Source: Paenibacillus sp. CF384 (GTDB lineage Bacteria; Bacillota; Bacilli; Paenibacillales; Paenibacillaceae). Taken from it: a DNA stretch of 64,000 nt. Under the pieces are notes generated by a model that saw nothing but the letters and a program-made list of their open reading frames with translations, was not told the DNA's origin and did no database searches. Shown one piece after another: positions 60,925 through 64,000 of the stretch. The translations under genes were made by a program, and so were the position numbers. The stretch spans positions 1 through 64,000 of the forward strand of contig NZ_FNNV01000019.1 of the NCBI RefSeq assembly GCF_900106745.1, given 5' to 3'. Positions within the stretch are counted from its first letter, which is position 1. Each line of letters begins with the position of its first letter.

Positions 60925-61824
60925 TTATCCTTTCAGAGAGCCGATCAGAATACCCTGTACAAAATACTTCTGAACAAACGGATAAATCGCGAGCACCGGT
61001 ACCGTAGCGACGACGATCAGCGAGAATTTCAACAAATCTCGCAGTCCCTGCATCGCGGACATTTTGTTGGCGTCCACCATCATGCTGGAGTCGATGGAAT
61101 TGAGGATTAGAATGTTACGCAGTACGATTTGAAGCGGAAACAGCTCCTGCGATTTCAGGAAAATAAGCGCTTCAAAGTACGCATTCCAATGTCCCACCGC
61201 ATACATGAGCACCAGTACGGCCAAGATCGGCTTGGAGAGCGGCAATACGACCCGCATTAAGAAGCCTAAGTCCGAGCATCCATCAAGCTCCGCGGCTTCG
61301 CCAAGCTCCTTGGGAATACTGGATTGGAAGAAGGTTCGGGCAATGATAACCTGCCAGACCGCCATCGCCCCAGGCAGGAGCATCGCCCATCTGGTGTCCA
61401 GGATGCCGACATTCTTCACCGTCAAGTAATACGGGATCAGACCTCCGCTGAACATCATCGTAATGACCAAGATCACCATGATGGCCTGTCTGCCGTAGAA
61501 CGTCGATTTAGAGAGCGGATACGCAAGCATGACGGTCAAGGTTACGTTGATTAAGACCCCGAATCCCGTGTAGAAGAGCGAGTTGCCGTACCCCGTCATA
61601 ATCATCGGGTTGGAGAAAATCGCCTTGTATCCCGCTAAGCTGAAATCCACCGGAAACAACCATACTCGCCCGCTGATTACGGCCTGCGGGGAGCTGAAGG
61701 ACGAGCTTACGATATACAGGAGCGGATAAAGCACCGCCAGCAGAATGATCGTCAAGAAGGCATAAACCATCGTCAGAAACAGCTTGTCTCCGAACGATTC
61801 TCGAATTGCGTTCGTACGCGCCAC
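60925..61824 (-). CDS. ABC sugar transporter permease, LplC/YtcP type
   Basis: A 299-residue permease with six predicted segments and the EAA loop ELGEAAELDGCSDLGFLMRVVLPLSKP. It ends YPFVQKYFVQGILIGSLKG, the LplC hallmark. The start is GTG 61824 with GGGGG 9 bases upstream. It lies 13 bases after the LplB-type permease and 106 bases before the binding-protein start. The transporter ATPase is not encoded here. Confidence 0.92.
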   Translation of the reverse strand: MARTNAIRESFGDKLFLTMVYAFLTIILLAVLYPLLYIVSSSFSSPQAVISGRVWLFPVDFSLAGYKAIFSNPMIMTGYGNSLFYTGFGVLINVTLTVMLAYPLSKSTFYGRQAIMVILVITMMFSGGLIPYYLTVKNVGILDTRWAMLLPGAMAVWQVIIARTFFQSSIPKELGEAAELDGCSDLGFLMRVVLPLSKPILAVLVLMYAVGHWNAYFEALIFLKSQELFPLQIVLRNILILNSIDSSMMVDANKMSAMQGLRDLLKFSLIVVATVPVLAIYPFVQKYFVQGILIGSLKG

Positions 61825-61837
61825 TTGTGAACACCCC

Positions 61838-62812
61838 CTACCATAAGCTGCTGTCTGATATGCGTCTTGCGAAATAATTGACGCTTAACAGCAGAATGAG
61901 ATTGATGACCGAATTGAATAAATCGACGGCGGCCGAGAAGCTGAAGTTCGCGCCAAGCAGACCGATCTTGTACACGTAAGTCGAGATAACCTCGGAGGTG
62001 CTCGTATTGAGCGGATTTTGCATCAAGTAGATTTTCTCAAAGCCCACGTTCATGATCTGCCCGACATTCAAGATAAGGAGAATGATCGCCGCAGGCATGA
62101 TGCCGGGGATATCGATATGCCACACTTTCTGAATGCGCGAAGCCCCGTCCACTCGGGCCGCTTCATACAAATCGGTATTAATGCCGGCTAACGCCGCCAG
62201 ATAAATAACCGCGCCGTATCCGATGCCCTGCCATACGTTCGACCATACGAAGATGCTGCTGAAATAGCTTGGAATCCCCATGTAGTTTACGGCTTCCATG
62301 CCAAACAAACGCAAGATATGATCGATAAAGCCGAGTCTAGGCGACAGGAACAGAATGATCATGGAAACCATGACGATCGTCGAGATGAAATACGGCGCGA
62401 ACGTCACCATTTGGACAATTCGTTTGAAACGCATGCTTCGCACCTCGTTCAGTGCAAGGGCTAATATAATCGGTGCGGGAAATCCGATGAGCAGCGAGTA
62501 AATACTGATCACGAGCGTGTTCTTAATGAGGATCCAGAAGTTAGGCGACTTGAAGAAGGTGGTGAAGTTCGTTAAACCGACCCATTCGCTTCCAAAGAAG
62601 CCGCGTACCGGACTGAAATCCCGAAAGGCGATTTGGGCTCCGTACATGGGGATATATTTGAAAATAAACAAATAGGCAAGCGGGAGCAGAACAAGCAAAT
62701 AGAGCTGCCAGTGCCGCTTCACACGTTTGCCCCGATCCCTCAGCAGGAGCGAGGTGCCGCTGACACGTGCTTGCGCTTTCTCCCTTTCGATGACTCCTGT
62801 CGATGAAGGCAT
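61838..62812 (-). CDS. ABC sugar transporter permease, LplB type
   Basis: A 324-residue permease. The cytoplasmic N-terminus (about 40 residues) is followed by six segments; typical LplB motifs are YLFIFKYIPMYGAQIAFRDFSPVRGFFGSEWVGL and the EAA loop DLYEAARVDGASRIQKVWHIDIPGIMPA. It is the first gene of the operon LplB-LplC-binding protein, downstream of a large AraC-type regulator on the same strand. The operon probably imports an oligosaccharide or aldouronic acid in response to that regulator. Confidence 0.92.
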   Translation of the reverse strand: MPSSTGVIEREKAQARVSGTSLLLRDRGKRVKRHWQLYLLVLLPLAYLFIFKYIPMYGAQIAFRDFSPVRGFFGSEWVGLTNFTTFFKSPNFWILIKNTLVISIYSLLIGFPAPIILALALNEVRSMRFKRIVQMVTFAPYFISTIVMVSMIILFLSPRLGFIDHILRLFGMEAVNYMGIPSYFSSIFVWSNVWQGIGYGAVIYLAALAGINTDLYEAARVDGASRIQKVWHIDIPGIMPAAIILLILNVGQIMNVGFEKIYLMQNPLNTSTSEVISTYVYKIGLLGANFSFSAAVDLFNSVINLILLLSVNYFARRISDSSLW

Positions 62813-63007
62813 GTTGTCTCATCACATCCCCTATTGAAGTGTTGGCCTTGATTGCTTTTTACGATAATGGACGCAAGCCACCGCCCGCAACAACCACTAA
62901 TCCACCGCATAATCATTTTTCCAAAGCCGCGCCGTTACTGGATTTTCGTCCGCTAACGCTCAACTTTCCGCCAGCGCTCAACTTTCCGATTGCCATGTGG
63001 GCGCACC

Positions 63008-63052
63008 AAAAAAAGGCCGCCCCCGAGCAATGCTTCTGCTCAAGGACAGCCT
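63008..63052 (-). terminator. Rho-independent terminator of the AraC-type regulator gene
   Basis: On the minus strand AGGCTGTCCTTGAGCA pairs with TGCTCGGGGGCGGCCT (several G-U pairs) around a 7-base loop, followed by seven T at 63008-63014. It begins 7 bases after the stop codon. Confidence 0.8.
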
Positions 63053-63058
63053 CTATAT

Positions 63059-64000
63059 TTACATCGCATGGCGCTTGCGGAAATCCACTGGCGATATACC
63101 TTCCACTTTACGAAACACTCGCCGGAACGTTGCCGCATTCAAGTAACCGACGTGCTCGCCGACTTCCTGGATGGAATCCCGCTCCTCGAGCAGTCGTTTC
63201 TTCGCTTCGGCGATGCGCAGCTGGGACAGGTAATCGAGGAAGTTCTCGCCGAACTCTTCTTTGAAGAGCTGGCTGATATATTTGGCGCTGATGCCGAACT
63301 TATCTCCGAGATATTCGAGCGATAAATCCGGGTTGGCATAGTGTTGTCCGATGTAATCTCGGATGTTCTGCAGCAGCTGATGATGCAGGCGACCGCTGTA
63401 CATGTGCCCCATCTTATCCGCGAAGGACTGCAGCGTCACGCTGAACAAGCTTTGCAGCTCGTCAAGCGTATCGAACTCGTCGATGATCTGGCGCAGCGTA
63501 ACCGCCGCTTCGGACGTCCATATCTCATAATAATCCTTCGAAGCTTGCGAGAGCTGGAGATCCATATGGGCGACAAAATAACGGCAAAGCTCGTCGATCT
63601 CACTCTTGGGCAGACAGCAGCCTCGTATGCCGCTGAACATGGCGTCGAAGCTTTCCCTCCAGTTCTCTTCGTGAAGGCGAAATTGCTGGATGAGCCGATG
63701 AATGGCCTGCAAATGCTTGTTGGTCGCTTTGGCTGTCGGTCCTTGCTGCGTATCGCTGTAGTAGATGACCCGGTTGTGACCCAGCGCAGCCTTGAATGTC
63801 AGTGCCTCCAATGCTTGTTTATTGGAAGCTCCCGCCCATCCTGTGGCCGCTTCTCCAAGTCCGATGGTCACCGAGAAAGCCAGATGTTCATTAATCCACG
63901 TGGTGATGTGCTCGCAGATGGATTCTGCCTTATCGTTTGAAGCGTCCGGAATGAACAGGATGCCTGTCATTTGCAGCGGTGTTGTCCATTCCAGCCAGAT
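63059..64000 (-). CDS. AraC-type regulator, 5' end beyond the window (partial)
   Basis: The visible part is the C-terminal 314 residues or so; the frame stays open to 64000 (IWLEWTTPLQMTGIL...), so the gene starts outside. A GGDEF-like remnant domain of about 90 residues (FIPDASNDKAESICEHITTWINEHLAFSVTIGLGEAATGW) and a linker are followed by an AraC double helix-turn-helix (about the last 100 residues; YLGDKFGISAKYISQLFKEEFGENFLDYLSQLRIAEAK... GYLNAATFRRVFRKVEGISPVDFRKRHAM). Full-length homologues in Paenibacillus usually have an N-terminal membrane sensor and total about 750 residues (family knowledge). It likely controls the downstream LplB-LplC-binding protein operon. Confidence 0.85.
   Translation of the reverse strand: MWLEWTTPLQMTGILFIPDASNDKAESICEHITTWINEHLAFSVTIGLGEAATGWAGASNKQALEALTFKAALGHNRVIYYSDTQQGPTAKATNKHLQAIHRLIQQFRLHEENWRESFDAMFSGIRGCCLPKSEIDELCRYFVAHMDLQLSQASKDYYEIWTSEAAVTLRQIIDEFDTLDELQSLFSVTLQSFADKMGHMYSGRLHHQLLQNIRDYIGQHYANPDLSLEYLGDKFGISAKYISQLFKEEFGENFLDYLSQLRIAEAKKRLLEERDSIQEVGEHVGYLNAATFRRVFRKVEGISPVDFRKRHAM

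Overview
The window reads as chromosomal DNA of an aerobic, endospore-forming Firmicute of the Paenibacillus/Cohnella type. Evidence: AGGAGG-type ribosome binding sites, a GerA/GerC/GerB germinant-receptor operon, YesM/YesN-style two-component regulators beside lipoprotein sugar-binding proteins, ROK regulators, xylose genes of Bacillus type with a XylR-like operator, and catabolite-responsive (cre) sites. I see no rRNA, tRNA, CRISPR array, prophage or insertion sequence. This organism assignment is inference from gene style, not a database match.

Region 1 (1-18.1 kb, all on the minus strand) is a glycan-utilisation locus. A large secreted multi-modular GH42/GH-A-like enzyme and a ROK repressor are followed by an operon of SIS isomerase, ROK sugar kinase and GH38 alpha-mannosidase, then a YesM/YesN sensor pair and an ABC importer (binding protein and two permeases, one with a large extra domain). 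The likely scheme is outside cleavage, import, inside demannosylation, then phosphorylation and isomerisation of the released sugar. Region 2 (18.4-22 kb) holds a small unknown acidic protein, a PAS-HTH regulator and a chemoreceptor.

Region 3 (22-31.9 kb) is the xylose locus: xylA-xylB leftward from a promoter overlapped by a xyl operator with a cre site just downstream, and a XylR-type ROK regulator rightward. Between them lies a 1.84 kilo-residue protein with one choice-of-anchor-A domain and 15 DUF11-like repeats but no signal peptide. Region 4 (31.9-40.1 kb) is an operon of zinc dehydrogenase, SDR dehydrogenase, metallo-beta-lactamase-fold hydrolase and a rhamnonate-dehydratase-like enolase-superfamily enzyme. 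Together these could form a non-phosphorylating oxidative sugar-acid pathway. It is followed by a GntR/LacI-type regulator and a secreted parallel beta-helix protein. An AGTATACT palindrome recurs at the regulator and beta-helix promoters. Tandem 51-bp repeats lie between those two genes.

Region 5 (40.3-52 kb) is a mix: a DEDDh exonuclease, a TetR/MFS/SDR cluster, a seven-bladed YVTN propeller protein with no signal peptide and a textbook sigma-K promoter, an MFS/isochorismatase-like pair, a secreted YjgB-like protein, an alpha/beta hydrolase, and a MarR/MFS pair. Region 6 (52-55.8 kb) is the germination operon. Region 7 (55.8-58 kb) is a Fur-boxed pair of siderophore permeases. Region 8 (58-64 kb) holds a free-methionine-R-sulfoxide reductase, a small membrane protein, and a second ABC sugar importer (LplB/LplC type) whose AraC-type regulator runs off the right edge.

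The most unusual elements are the two signal-less repeat proteins (candidate spore-surface proteins), the oxidative pathway operon with a lactonase-like metallo-hydrolase, the signal-linked regulon around the beta-helix protein, and two families of short intergenic tandem repeats.
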